NCBI GenBank assembly: GCA_905233135.1
Contig: CAJOCQ010000002.1
Span: 1-64,000 of the forward strand
Reading direction: 5' to 3'
DNA: 64,000 nt
Source: an uncultured Selenomonadaceae bacterium
Lineage (GTDB): Bacteria > Bacillota > Negativicutes > Selenomonadales > Selenomonadaceae
This document shows positions 29,245 through 39,800 of the stretch, one piece after another. The notes below the pieces were generated by a model. That model saw only the letters and a list, made by a program, of their open reading frames with translations. It did no database searches and was not told the DNA's origin. The position numbers and the translations under genes are program-made. Numbering within the stretch: the first letter of the stretch is position 1; every line of letters begins with the position of its first letter.

Positions 29245-30134
29245 GGTTTCACCTCCTGACTTTGAAGAAGTTCATAAAAAAAATTTAAAAAGCGCGTACC
29301 GAGCGGCGAAAGTTCCTTAAACCGGTTCCACGCCAAAACTACTTTAAATTTTATCGGCGGCTCAAGCGGTACTGCTTTAAAATTCGGCGCGTCCGTTGTA
29401 ACAAATTTTGGCAAAAGTGCAACTGCCACGCCGCCTGAAACCAATTCTTTTATCGTTTTTAATTGTGAAGTACTCAATAAAATATTTGGCGCAAATCCCG
29501 CCGCCGCCGCAAGTTCCATCGTCAATAAATTTTGGATTGTTCCCGCTTGTTGCAAAATAAATTTTTCGCCGTGCAATTCGGCAAAAGAAATTTTTTCAAC
29601 CTGCGCGAATTTGTGACTTGGCGGCAAGCAAATATAAAATTCACTGTCCAATAATTTCAGCGAATGTTTTATTAAATCATCTGCTTTCAAGCAAATTATT
29701 CCGAAGTCCAAAAAATCTTCGTCCAATTTTTCATTGATTGCTTGCGAAGTGTTACATTCCTGCACATCCAATAAAATATTCGGGTTCGACGCTTGGAACT
29801 TCATAAAAAAATTTGGGAAGAAATAAGATTCAAGCATTGGCGGCACTCCTAATCTTATGACGCCGCTATTTTGCGTTTGAAAACGTTCAATGCTTTTTTG
29901 CGCCGTTTGTACGTCTTGCAAAATTTTTTTTGCGTGCAGTAAAAATATTTGCCCTGCCTCCGTCAATAGAATATGTTTTTGAGTTCGGTCGAACAGCAAT
30001 AAATTTAATTCCGCCTCCAAAGACTGAATCGCCTTTGTAACTGAAGGTTGCGAAACGTGCAGAAAGTGCGCCGCCTTCGTGAAATTTTCCAAAGTACTAA
30101 CCGCGCAAAAATATTCCAACTGCCGCAATTCCAT
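29241..30134 (-). CDS. LysR-family transcriptional regulator
   Basis: MELRQLEYFCAVSTLENFTKAAHFLHVSQPSVTKAIQSLEAEL. Confidence 0.93.
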   Translation of the reverse strand: MELRQLEYFCAVSTLENFTKAAHFLHVSQPSVTKAIQSLEAELNLLLFDRTQKHILLTEAGQIFLLHAKKILQDVQTAQKSIERFQTQNSGVIRLGVPPMLESYFFPNFFMKFQASNPNILLDVQECNTSQAINEKLDEDFLDFGIICLKADDLIKHSLKLLDSEFYICLPPSHKFAQVEKISFAELHGEKFILQQAGTIQNLLTMELAAAAGFAPNILLSTSQLKTIKELVSGGVAVALLPKFVTTDAPNFKAVPLEPPIKFKVVLAWNRFKELSPLGTRFLNFFYELLQSQEVKP

Positions 30135-30144
30135 TTTTAATACC

Positions 30145-31077
30145 TCAAACAACAAACGCGCCGCGCGTATCTAAATCCAAAATCAGCGCGTCTGCTTGCA
30201 CTTCATTTTTTTTGAATGCCTGCACCATTTCAACGGCAATATTATTTTCAATGTGTTTATCGACAGGCGAAAAAGCTATAAGGCAAGGACCAGCGCCGCT
30301 TAAAGCTACGCCGACTGCGCCCGCTTTTTTTGCCGCGTGAAAAACTTCCTGCATACCCGGTACAAGTTTTGTTCTGTAAGGTTGGTGGAGCGCGTCATCA
30401 AATGCCGTTGCCAAAAATTTTTCTTTGCCCTGCATAAGCGCGGCTATTAACATTGAGGCGCGGCTGACGTTAAAAATTGCGTCTTTGAGCATTACGGTTT
30501 TTGGCAAGACTTGGCGCGCAAGCCGCGTTGACAGCGGAAAATCAGGCACTGCTACAATTAATTTTAATTTTAATTTCGGCAAGAACGAAAAAGTTTGAAC
30601 TTGCCCCCTGTTGTCAACAGTGCTGATAGTGAAGCCGCCGTAAATCGCGGGCGCAACGTTATCGGGGTGTCCTTCAATTTCTGTAGCGAATTTCAAAATT
30701 TCTTTGCGGTTGAAAGGTTTACCGACAATTTCATTTGCCGCAAAAAGCCCTGCAACAATCGCCGCCGCGCTGGAACCCAAGCCGCGTGACATTGGAATAT
30801 GATTAGTCATTTTCAAAATTGCGCCCTGAAATTTTTCGGCGTAGCCGCTGCGCTCCAAAATCATTCGCGCCGCTTTCCAAACAATATTTTTTTCGTCAGT
30901 AGGAATAGTTTCCGCGCCGTCGCCCTTCGCCTCGATTGTCAAAGATTTTTCCTCAAGCAAAGTTAATTCCAAATCATTATAAATCGTGGCTGCAAGCCCC
31001 AAACAGTCAAAGCCCGGTCCGCAATTCGCAGAAGTGCCGGGAACGCGCACAGTTACTTTATTTAAATCAACATCCAT
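30145..31077 (-). CDS. thrB: homoserine kinase
   Basis: VRVPGTSANCGPGFDCLGLA; PMSRGLGSSAAAIVAGLFAANE. Confidence 0.95.
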   Translation of the reverse strand: MDVDLNKVTVRVPGTSANCGPGFDCLGLAATIYNDLELTLLEEKSLTIEAKGDGAETIPTDEKNIVWKAARMILERSGYAEKFQGAILKMTNHIPMSRGLGSSAAAIVAGLFAANEIVGKPFNRKEILKFATEIEGHPDNVAPAIYGGFTISTVDNRGQVQTFSFLPKLKLKLIVAVPDFPLSTRLARQVLPKTVMLKDAIFNVSRASMLIAALMQGKEKFLATAFDDALHQPYRTKLVPGMQEVFHAAKKAGAVGVALSGAGPCLIAFSPVDKHIENNIAVEMVQAFKKNEVQADALILDLDTRGAFVV

Positions 31078-31136
31078 AATCTCAACTCTCGACGCGCATA
31101 AATTTTAAAATCTGCGCGATTAAATTTTTTGCTGTA

Positions 31137-31165
31137 AGGTGTTAGAAAATTTTTTCCTAATACCT
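31137..31165 (-). repeat. stop-anchored hairpin after hom
   Basis: AGGTGTTAG aaaattttttc CTAATACCT. Confidence 0.6.
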
Positions 31166-32450
31166 AATTTTCAACGCGCATAACGTTGGAAATTTCGTCA
31201 ACAACAGATAATTTTTTCAATTCTTCCTGCGCGGCTAAAATATTTTTGTGTTTAACTTTGTGCGTAACAACAACCAATTCAGCGTGCCCTTCAACCGCGC
31301 TTTCAGTTTGTGCAACTGAATGCAAACTTACGCCCGCATTTCCAAAAGTTGTAGCAACCGCGCCCAAAACTCCAGGCTTATCTTCAACCAAAAGGCGAAT
31401 GTAATAAGCAGAAACAGTTTCCTCAAGCGGGCAAATAGGCTTTTTGTTGTAGCAAGTGCATCCGAATCTGCCAACACTTTTAGTCTGCATACCGCGTGCA
31501 ATTTCGATAATATCGGAAATTACGGCTGAAGCAGTCGGGAAACCCGCGCCCGGTCCGAAAAACATTGCCTCATTGATAGGATAACCTTTAACAAAAATTG
31601 CATTGAAGACACCGTTGACGCTTGCAAGCGGATGAGTTTTCGGCAAAAGTACGGGATGAACGCGCACATCAACGCCTAAATCAGATTCTTTGCCGATTGC
31701 CAAAAGTTTTACAACGTAGCCTAAATTTGCGGCGTGTTGAATATCTTTTGGCGTAATTTTTGTAATTCCTTCAATGGAAACGTCATCAAATTGTACGCGG
31801 GAATTGAACGCGATTGACGCAAGAATAGCAATTTTGCGCGCGGCGTCTTTGCCTTCAACGTCGGCGGCAGGATTCGCCTCCGCGTAACCTTTCGCCTGCG
31901 CTTCTTTCAGAACTGTATCATAGTCCGCGCCGTCTTCCGTCATTTTGGTAAGCATATAATTTGTAGTGCCGTTCACAATCCCTAAGACTTCCGAGATACG
32001 ATTTGCCGTCAAGCATCTTTTTAAAGGCATAATGATAGGAATTGCGCCGCCAACACTTGCTTCAAATAAAAAGTCTACGTGATATTTTTCGGCAGTGGAA
32101 AATAATTCAGAACCGAATTGCGCCACTACATCTTTGTTTGCACTGACTACGCTTTTACCGTGTTCCATTGCCCTAATCATAAAGTCCTTAGCGAATAAAC
32201 CGCCCATCAATTCAACGACAATGGAAATTTCGGGGTCATCTAAAATTTCGTCATAATTATTTGTGGCGGGTAAACCTTGCGCTTGAAGTTTAGGGATTTC
32301 GTGCGGCAGTACCAAAATTTTTTTAATTTGAATTTCGGTTTCTGCGCGTTGAGTGATTATATCTTTATTATCCTGCAGAGTTTTGCCGACACTGCTACCG
32401 ATTGTGCCGAATCCTAAAATTGCAATTTTTGTAATTTGCTTTTCAGCCAT
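31164..32450 (-). CDS. hom: homoserine dehydrogenase with ACT domain
   Basis: KIAILGFGTIGSSVGKTL; GIVNGTTNYMLTKM; YYIRLLVEDKPGVLGAVA. Confidence 0.95.
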   Translation of the reverse strand: MAEKQITKIAILGFGTIGSSVGKTLQDNKDIITQRAETEIQIKKILVLPHEIPKLQAQGLPATNNYDEILDDPEISIVVELMGGLFAKDFMIRAMEHGKSVVSANKDVVAQFGSELFSTAEKYHVDFLFEASVGGAIPIIMPLKRCLTANRISEVLGIVNGTTNYMLTKMTEDGADYDTVLKEAQAKGYAEANPAADVEGKDAARKIAILASIAFNSRVQFDDVSIEGITKITPKDIQHAANLGYVVKLLAIGKESDLGVDVRVHPVLLPKTHPLASVNGVFNAIFVKGYPINEAMFFGPGAGFPTASAVISDIIEIARGMQTKSVGRFGCTCYNKKPICPLEETVSAYYIRLLVEDKPGVLGAVATTFGNAGVSLHSVAQTESAVEGHAELVVVTHKVKHKNILAAQEELKKLSVVDEISNVMRVEN

Positions 32451-32585
32451 AAAAATTTTTTCCTCCATTTAAATTGAATTAAAATTAACAAAAAAATATT
32501 CGGCGGCGAAATTAATATTTCCTTCAAAAGAAAAATATTATCTTTGCGCACTGCCGAAAAATAAAAATTTTTTATTCAGTGTTGC

Positions 32586-32646
32586 AAAAAACGCCTTCGC
32601 AAGTTACAATAGAATTGCTAAAAATCCAAGCCTGCGAGGCGTTTTA
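32586..32646. terminator. long-loop hairpin
   Basis: AAAACGCCTtCGCA...TGCGaGGCGTTTT. Confidence 0.5.
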
Positions 32647-32703
32647 GTTTAATTATTTTAACGCCTTGCCCGCTTGTTGTCAACAAGAAAGGGGCGTTAC
32701 ACT

Positions 32704-33526
32704 TTGAAAAACAAAGAAGAAATTTTTAAACTTCTGCGCGAATCTGTCGAAGACGAGCGCGAGGCAAAAATCGTCGAAGACCTTGTAAACAAAATTACCT
32801 TTACAATGCCGCCGATTGAGGTTGTGGGTGAAGGGCGTGTTAAATTGGATGGTTTTGTATACTATCAACATAAAAATAGTGGTCATTATATTACACACAT
32901 TTGTTTACATCGCTTAATTTGGAACTACTTTTATGGCGAAATTCCGGATGGATTGGAAATTCACCACAAAGATTTTAACCCTGCCAACAACGATATAACC
33001 AACTTAAAAATGCTTACTCCTGCAGAACATCATAAATTACACAATGAAGCCAGACGTAAAAAGGCAACCTGTCAATGTCATTATTGCGGTAAAAAATTTG
33101 ACGTACCTTACAGGTTAAGGAATAAAAAATATTGTTCAAAAGAATGTTTATTAAAAGCCCAAAAAATGCCAAGAAGTCGTGAGGTAAAAAAGTGTCCAAT
33201 TTGTGGAAAAATTTTTGAAACGTGTCCATCGACAAAAACGCAATATTGTTCAAAGGTTTGTGCAGGTAAAGCTCGTACAAATGAAAGCTTAGAGACTAGA
33301 ACTTGTATCGTATGTGGAAAAATTTTTCAGAGCCTAAAATCTCGCAATAAGAGTCTATTGTTCGCGTGAATGTGTTCAAAAAGCTCGCTCACAAAATGCA
33401 TCTGAAACTAAAATTTGTAAATTTTGTGGTAAAAAGTTTATTTCTCGAAAAATTACCAATAGAAAATATTGCAGTAAAGAATGTGCAAAAAAAGCATACC
33501 GCGAACGCATAAAAAACAATAAATAA
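32704..33526 (+). pseudogene. HNH endonuclease with four tandem zinc-ribbon repeats, frameshifted
   Basis: HICLHRLIWNYFYGEIPDGLEIHHKDFNPANNDITNLKMLTPAEHHKLH; CxxCGKxF...YCSxxC repeats; extra C near 33355 ends the frame at 33369, remainder intact in another frame to 33526. Confidence 0.75.
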
Positions 33527-33591
33527 AAATTTCTATTCCATAACGGCGGCAAAAGTGCTACAATCTGAAAAAATTTTAGGAGGAATTATTT

Positions 33592-35103
33592 TTGAAGTAT
33601 AAAAGCACTCGTACAAAAGATTCACCGCTTTTAGATTCGGCGGAAGTTATATTGAAAGGGATTGCCGACGACGGCGGCTTATTCGTGCCTGAAACAATTC
33701 CGAAAGTTACGCTTGACGAAATTAAATCACTGATTGACAAAAATTATTGCGGGCGCGCCGTTGCAATGCTGAAAAAATTTTTGACAGATTATGACGATTT
33801 TGAGTTAAACGAATGCGTTGAACTTGCCTATGATTGGTTTGACGTTGAATCCAAAGTGCCGCTTACAATTTTAATATCTGACGAACAACATAAAGATTCA
33901 CCCGTTGGCGTTATGGAATTGTATCATGGTGTTTCAAGTGCCTTTAAGGATATGGCACTTCAGCTTTTGCCGCGCCTTATGAGTAAAGCTTTAAAAAAAG
34001 TTGGCGAAACAAAAGAAATTTTAATATTGGTAGCAACTTCGGGCGATACGGGCAAAGCCGCGCTTGCAGGATTCGCCGACGTACCGCAGACAAAAATTAT
34101 GGTTTTCTACCCCGCCGAAGGCGTCAGCAAAATTCAAAAATTGCAAATGGTTACTCAAACGGGCAAAAATGTAAATGTTACGGCAGTTCAAGGAAATTTT
34201 GACGACTGCCAAAACGGCGTCAAAGAAATTTTCGCCAATGAAAATATTCGCGCAGAACTCGATAAACTCAACGTCAAATTGAGTTCCGCAAATTCGATTA
34301 ATTGGGGGCGGCTCGTACCGCAAATTTGTTACTACTTCGCCTCCTACGCCGAATTTGTAAAATCAGGTTCAATCAAACTCGGCGACAGTATCAACGTTGC
34401 AGTTCCTACGGGAAATTTTGGAAATATTTTGGCGGCGTACTATGCAAAGAAAATGGGCGTGCCTTTCAAAAAATTAATCTGCGCGTCGAATATTAATAAC
34501 GTTTTGACGGACTTTTTTAATACGGGCGTTTATGACAGAAACCGCGAATTTCATAAAACCATTACGCCGTCAATGGATATTTTAATTTCCAGCAACCTTG
34601 AAAGACTTTTGTACCACGAAACTAACGGCGATACAAAGCGCGTTAAAAATTTTATGCAGGAACTTAACACTAAAGGCAAATATAAAATTGACAATTCTTT
34701 AAAAAAGAAACTCGACAAAATTTTCTACGCAACTTACGTTACCGAAGAGGAAACTACAAATATTATCAAGGAAATTTTTGACAATTACAAATACCTTGTC
34801 GATACTCATACCGCTGTTGCAATGATGTCTGTCGGCAAGTACCGCCGCAATACGCACGATATGTCGCCTGTCCTTGTTGCCGCAACTGCAAGCCCGTTTA
34901 AATTTACGGGCGCAGTTTTGAAGGCGTTGGGGCAACCTGTCGAAGGCGTCGACGACTTGGAACAACTTGACAATTTAAGCTTCTTTACAAAGAAAAATGT
35001 ACCGAAAAACCTTGCGGCTCTCGGTACTGCCAAAATTTTGCACGAAAATATTTGCAACAAGGAAGATATGGCGCAGGCAGTTTTGAAATTCGCCGCCGAA
35101 TAA
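33592..35103 (+). CDS. thrC: threonine synthase
   Basis: ELYHGVSSAFKDMALQLLPRLM; ATSGDTGKAALAGF. Confidence 0.95.
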   Translation: MKYKSTRTKDSPLLDSAEVILKGIADDGGLFVPETIPKVTLDEIKSLIDKNYCGRAVAMLKKFLTDYDDFELNECVELAYDWFDVESKVPLTILISDEQHKDSPVGVMELYHGVSSAFKDMALQLLPRLMSKALKKVGETKEILILVATSGDTGKAALAGFADVPQTKIMVFYPAEGVSKIQKLQMVTQTGKNVNVTAVQGNFDDCQNGVKEIFANENIRAELDKLNVKLSSANSINWGRLVPQICYYFASYAEFVKSGSIKLGDSINVAVPTGNFGNILAAYYAKKMGVPFKKLICASNINNVLTDFFNTGVYDRNREFHKTITPSMDILISSNLERLLYHETNGDTKRVKNFMQELNTKGKYKIDNSLKKKLDKIFYATYVTEEETTNIIKEIFDNYKYLVDTHTAVAMMSVGKYRRNTHDMSPVLVAATASPFKFTGAVLKALGQPVEGVDDLEQLDNLSFFTKKNVPKNLAALGTAKILHENICNKEDMAQAVLKFAAE

Positions 35104-35131
35104 ATTTTTTCGGGAAATTTGCAAGTCACGC

Positions 35132-36085
35132 TTGATTTTATTTTTTGGAGTGGTTTTTATTATTTCGTACACATTTTTTAAACTTTTGAGCAAAATAATT
35201 TGCGCTTTGCCTTTCGACTTTGCAATAAAAATCGGGCGTGCGCTTGCAACTTTCCTTTGGTTCTTTGTTCCAAAAAAAAGAAAACGCCTCGCGCAGGACA
35301 ATATTAAAATTTGTTTGGGCGTTGACGAAAAAGAATCTGCGCGAATTGCAAAAGAAAGCGCGGTTAATCTCGGTAACATTTTGATTGAAGTTTTAATGTT
35401 CCCTGTGTTAAAAAATACAATGAAAGACCACGTTAAATTAATCGGGCTTGAACATTTGCAAAATTATATAAATTCGGCGGAGCGAAACGGGCGCGGCGCA
35501 GTTATTATGACTTCGCACAGTGATAATTGGGAATTGATGGGCGGCGCGTTCGCCCAAAACGGTATACCGCTCGTCGGCGTTGCAAAAAAGCAAAAATCCG
35601 AAGGCGCAGATAAATTTATTAACGAATACCGCACTTTGATTGGAATGCACATAACGTACCGCAGCGGCGTCCGCGAAATGTACCAACTGCTTGACGAGGG
35701 ACATTTTATCGGCTTGATAATGGATCAAGACGTTGGCAGGCATGACGGCGTTATAGTGAAATTTTTTAATCGTGCAACAAATTATGTTACGGGCGCGGCG
35801 TCAATGTCAAGGTTTAAAAACGTGCCAATTTTTCCCGCGTTTATGCACAAAAATTCGGACGGTACTCATACTTTGGAAATTCAGCCGCCGCTTTATGTTG
35901 AGCGCACAAAAGATAAGCGCGCAGATATTTATAAAATGACGCAGATTTTGGCGACGCTTACAGAAAATCACATTCGCAAATATCCCGCTGAATGGTTTTG
36001 GTTGCATGACCGCTGGAAATCTGTTCGCATTGAATTTACGCCTGAAGAAATTGCCGAATTTAACAAAAAACTTTTTGAAAACTAA
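35132..36085 (+). CDS. lipid A biosynthesis (LpxL/HtrB-type) acyltransferase
   Basis: AVIMTSHSDNWELMGGAFAQNGIPLVGVAKKQ; YPAEWFWLHDRWK. Confidence 0.88.
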   Translation: MILFFGVVFIISYTFFKLLSKIICALPFDFAIKIGRALATFLWFFVPKKRKRLAQDNIKICLGVDEKESARIAKESAVNLGNILIEVLMFPVLKNTMKDHVKLIGLEHLQNYINSAERNGRGAVIMTSHSDNWELMGGAFAQNGIPLVGVAKKQKSEGADKFINEYRTLIGMHITYRSGVREMYQLLDEGHFIGLIMDQDVGRHDGVIVKFFNRATNYVTGAASMSRFKNVPIFPAFMHKNSDGTHTLEIQPPLYVERTKDKRADIYKMTQILATLTENHIRKYPAEWFWLHDRWKSVRIEFTPEEIAEFNKKLFEN

Positions 36086-36140
36086 AAAAGCCGCCCAAGA
36101 AATTCTTGAGCGACGCAGTTAAAATTCCTAAATTAATTAA

Positions 36141-36596
36141 TCAACCGAAATTACCAAAATACTCATACGCTTTAGCAGCCGCCTGTTGTTGCGACTGGAA
36201 AGAGCGGTCATTGTATTCTTGAAAACCTGTAGGTCCGAGCGCAGAATAATCGCCTGTTTTTGAACCTTCAAATTGGTCATCTTTTTGCATAATGGTTGAA
36301 ATTGCCTCAACCGAAGTTTCCAACGTTTCGCGACTTTGGCGGCTTAATTCGCCGTTACCGATTTTAGTTTCAGTGCCAAAATTTGAGGTGGTGTAAGGTT
36401 CTCTTGCAGCGAACATTCTTTCGCCTGTTGCAGTTTCGCCGTAGTTTATAGATTCGCGGTTTGTCTGCATCATCGTAGTATTGAATTGCCCCCAAAGAGG
36501 CGTATGCTTAATGACATTTTCCGGCTTCATTGGCGTACTTTGAATAACATTTTGCACCGGCATTATCGGTGTATGGATATTTGCACTGTGAATCAT
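36141..36596 (-). CDS. hypothetical protein
   Basis: Complete ORF with AGGGAGG-type SD. Confidence 0.5.
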   Translation of the reverse strand: MIHSANIHTPIMPVQNVIQSTPMKPENVIKHTPLWGQFNTTMMQTNRESINYGETATGERMFAAREPYTTSNFGTETKIGNGELSRQSRETLETSVEAISTIMQKDDQFEGSKTGDYSALGPTGFQEYNDRSFQSQQQAAAKAYEYFGNFG

Positions 36597-36807
36597 CTTA
36601 AATCCCTCCTTAGAAAAACATTCCAACAAAATTTGCATTTATTTTAACACGCATTTTTTTTATTGGCAACTTCCCTATATTTTTAATATCGATAAAAATT
36701 TTTAAAATCTTTATGCCATTTCAAATTTCAGCAAAAATTTTTGTTGGAGCTTTTTTTGTGTTATCATTAGCGAAAATCCTTTTAAATTTTTTGAAAGGGC
36801 TGATTTT

Positions 36808-39800
36808 ATGACTTTGCACCAAAAAATTTTTCAAGGTTGGCAAATTCTAAAAAACGGGCGTCGCGCAGATTTTTTTATAATAATCGCAATAACTTTAATT
36901 TTTCTTTTCGTCATTGCAATGAATGTAAGATTAATTTTTCAGATGACTTCAAATCAGGCTGAAGAAATTGGGCAAATGCAACTTGAAACAATTCGCGGCG
37001 AATTGCAGGGTGCGCTTGCAAATGCAGAAAATGCTACACTGCGCACCGCCCTTGAGGCAGAGCAAATGTTAAAAGCGGGTGCGTCGCACGCCGAGATTGA
37101 AAGATTTTTCTACCAACAGAAAAGCGAACAACTCGATTTAAGCGGCGGCGTTTGTTTCAATGTTTACATCACGGCGAAAGATTGGACGATTATCCCCGAC
37201 TTCGATATGCCCGCAGATTATCACGCGCCGGAGCGTCTTTGGTACAAGGGCGCGGCTGAAAATCCCGGCAAAGTTTACATTACCGAACCGTACATTGACG
37301 CCTACACCGGCGAAATTTGTTTCACTATGTCAAAAATTTTGAGCGACGGTGAAACAGTTGTCGGACTCGATTTTACAATGGCTGATATTCAACAGTCAAT
37401 TTCAAAAATGAGCGCGGCAAGCGACAGAGCCGCGTTAATTGTAACTAAAAGCGGGCTGATTATCGGCTATAACGATATGTCTTTGGTCGGCGAAAAAATT
37501 TCTAAAAAACTTCCCGAATATGAAAGTATTTTAATGCGCGTCGTCCAACAAAATAATAATGAAAGTTTTACCGCGCTGATTGACGAACGCGAATATACAA
37601 TTTTCAGCAGTCAAACCAATAACGGCTGGTATATGATTTTGAGCGTTGACAACGAGGCTTTTTATCAGGACAGCCACCGCCAAATTATTTTTACCATCGC
37701 CCTAAGTTTCGCAATGATGATTTCGATAATTTTTTTCTACCTTAACGCAATGCGAAACGGCTTGCGAGCTGAAGAGGCTTTGCACGTCAAAGAAGAATTT
37801 TTGTCGAGACTTTCAAGCGAACTGAGAACGCCTTTGCACAAAATTTTAAATTTATCGGGCGAAGGGGCTTTAAAAAATGACGCCGCCGAAAATTCCGCAC
37901 AAGTCAGAGAATCTGCGCTGAGACTTTCTGATATGTTGGACAATCTTTTTTCATTTTCCACGATTGTTTCTAACGATAAAGAAAAAATTTTGGCGGAAGA
38001 AAATCAAGCGCATACCCTTTCAAAAGTCAGCCGCGCCGCGCGTTTCGGAATTATTGCGGTTTTAATTGTGTCAATGCTTTTAAGTCTCGGTATTTGCGTC
38101 AACACAACTTTTAATTGGGGCAATACCGCAATGCAGGGCGAAGTTGACAACTACGAACACCAACTGGAAAATTGGCTCGAAAAGCAACGCGCAATTTTGG
38201 GAATGTTTTCAAATATCATTTCCGAAAATCCCGCGCTTATGGAGGATTATCCTTCGGCGGTAAAATTTTTAAATGACATTGCACAACATTACCCCGAAAT
38301 TTCTGCCTGCTATATGGCTAATCCTTATTCCGCGCACCAAGTCATTATGAACAACGGTTGGGAATCTTCAGACCCGAATTGGCGCGTTGAGCAACGCCCG
38401 TGGTACGTTGAAACTTTTAAAAGCGATGACAACTTCAGCGTTTCTTCGCCTTACTACGACGACCAAACGGGCGGCTATTGCGTTACACTTTCGCAGATTG
38501 TTTACGGCGCGAACGGCGAATTTTTGGGCGTATTCGGGATTGATTTTTATCTGGACAGATTAACTCAAATTTTGGGCGAAAGTTATACCAAAAACGGCTA
38601 CGCCTTCCTCGTTGACAAAAACGGGATTATTATTAACCACCCCAACAACAATTATCAAATGGCGGTTAAACGTATGACTGACATTTTTGGCACCGAATAC
38701 CGCAAAGCTTACACAAGCGGCAAAGTTGACACGCTCAAAGATTATACCGGCAACTATATGGCTTGCCTCGCCAAAAAAAATTCTACGTCAAATTTTACCG
38801 TCATTGTTGCAAATAATTGGTGGAACACTTACGGCAATATTGTTTTTCTCGGCGCGGCCTTTATAGTTTTGTTGGGGATTTGTATTTTGATTGTCGGCGC
38901 GTTGATTAATCGCCTTTTGACGTGGCAGGATTCGGTAAACAGGCAATTAAAAGCGGCGTCAGATACTGCGCTTGCTGCAAGTCAATCGAAGTCTCAATTT
39001 TTGGCGCAAATGTCGCACGAAATTCGCACGCCTATTAACGCCGTGTTGGGAATGAATGAAATGATTCTGCGCGAAAGTAAGGACGATGAAATTTTAGATT
39101 ACGCTACCAACATTCAAAGCGCGGGCAAAACTCTTTTGACGCTGATTAATTCCATTTTGGATTTTTCAAAAATCGAAGACGGCAAAATGGAAATTATCCC
39201 CGTGCGCTATGAAGTTGTTACCTTGATTGACGATTTGGAAAATATGATTTCCGAAAAGGCGAAGAAAAAGGGCTTGCAATTTAAAACCGAAATTAATTCA
39301 AAAATCCCCTGCAGTCTTTACGGCGACGATTTAAGGATTCGGCAGATTATCACCAATCTTTTAACAAATGCCGTAAAATATACGCACGAAGGCGCGGTTA
39401 CTTTGAAAATCGGCGGCGCGGAAATTGACGCAGATACTTTTGAAATGCAAGTTGAAATTTCTGATACGGGGATTGGTATTCGCGCAGAAGATATGACTAA
39501 ATTATTTCAATCCTTCCAACGCCTTGACGAAGAAAAAAATCGTAACATTGAAGGGACGGGCTTGGGAATTGCGATTGTTCAAAAACTTTTGGCAATGATG
39601 AACAGCACTTTGGAAGTTAAAAGCGTGTACGGCGAAGGCTCCGCTTTTTCTTTCAAACTGATTCAAAAAATTATTGATAAAAATCCTATCGGCAACTACG
39701 AAGACCATAAAAATAAACACCTCGAAAAAACCGAAAATAAATATTTGGTTGCCGCCGGCGCAAAAGTTCTTGCAGTCGATGACAACCATATGAATTTGAA

